From NCBI GenBank assembly GCA_016284975.1, contig JAEEPV010000009.1, positions 1 to 7,806 on the forward strand: DNA of 7,806 nucleotides. The letters are read 5' to 3'. The notes under the pieces were generated by a model, which was not told the DNA's origin, ran no database searches, and saw only the letters and a list, made by a program, of their open reading frames with translations. The DNA comes from Solobacterium sp. (GTDB lineage Bacteria > Bacillota_I > Bacilli_A > Erysipelotrichales > Erysipelotrichaceae). The position numbers were made by a program, and so were the translations under genes. How positions within the stretch are numbered: the first letter of the stretch is position 1; every line of letters begins with the position of its first letter. Shown piece after piece: positions 7,748 to 7,806 of the stretch.

Positions 7748-7806
7748 TACCTTCCATCTGCGAAATTTTATAATTTCCGGCAGTTGTAAAGAAAAGCAGT
7801 GCCGAA

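Larger units (their letters stand above)
7659..7806. other. Upstream intergenic region, right edge of window
   Basis: Contains no coding frame of note. From left to right it has the ribosome site, the small inverted repeat, an AT-rich block at about 7706-7741, and the candidate extended -10. I see no riboswitch-like conserved core and no terminator from a gene further right. Confidence 0.6.

Noticed and set aside
7765..7790. Alternative promoter TTTACA with TAAAAT
   Set aside because: The spacing is only 14 bases, too short for sigma-A; the extended -10 at 7739-7747 is the better candidate.

Overview
The window holds two very large multidomain signalling genes, both on the minus strand, with no RNA gene, mobile element or CRISPR array visible. 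The organism looks like a Gram-positive Bacillota, perhaps a gut Clostridia or Erysipelotrichia member. This is an inference from near-perfect GGAGGTGA-type ribosome sites, extracytoplasmic binding domains anchored by one membrane helix, and a PAS/GGDEF style common in that phylum. No taxonomic marker gene is present, so the placement is weak.

Layout in the direction of transcription (right to left): 7806-7659 is a short AT-rich upstream region with a plausible extended -10 promoter and a strong ribosome site. The first gene (7658-4251) is complete and encodes an 1135-residue diguanylate cyclase: signal peptide, two extracytoplasmic type-2 periplasmic-binding-protein domains, one membrane helix, coiled coil, three PAS-like domains and a C-terminal GGDEF domain. 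After only 33 bases the second gene starts at 4217 and stays open through the left edge. It encodes at least 1405 residues: a complete APC-superfamily amino-acid permease, an extra transmembrane hairpin, two PAS-like domains, a histidine kinase core and two receiver domains, all in one polypeptide. I translated this frame codon by codon and found no stop from 4217 to position 3.

The two genes look like one operon and one sensory unit. Residues 554-823 of the cyclase and 599-868 of the permease-kinase are a gap-free 270-residue paralogous cassette (84 of the first 118 core residues identical by hand count), and an identical 23-base DNA run survives. The same internal PAS sensor therefore sits behind two different amino-acid-related inputs (tandem binding proteins; a permease) and feeds two different outputs (c-di-GMP synthesis; phosphorelay). 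This pairing, and the APC permease fused to a hybrid kinase, is the most interesting content of the window. The ligand, the final response regulator and the target of the system are not visible.
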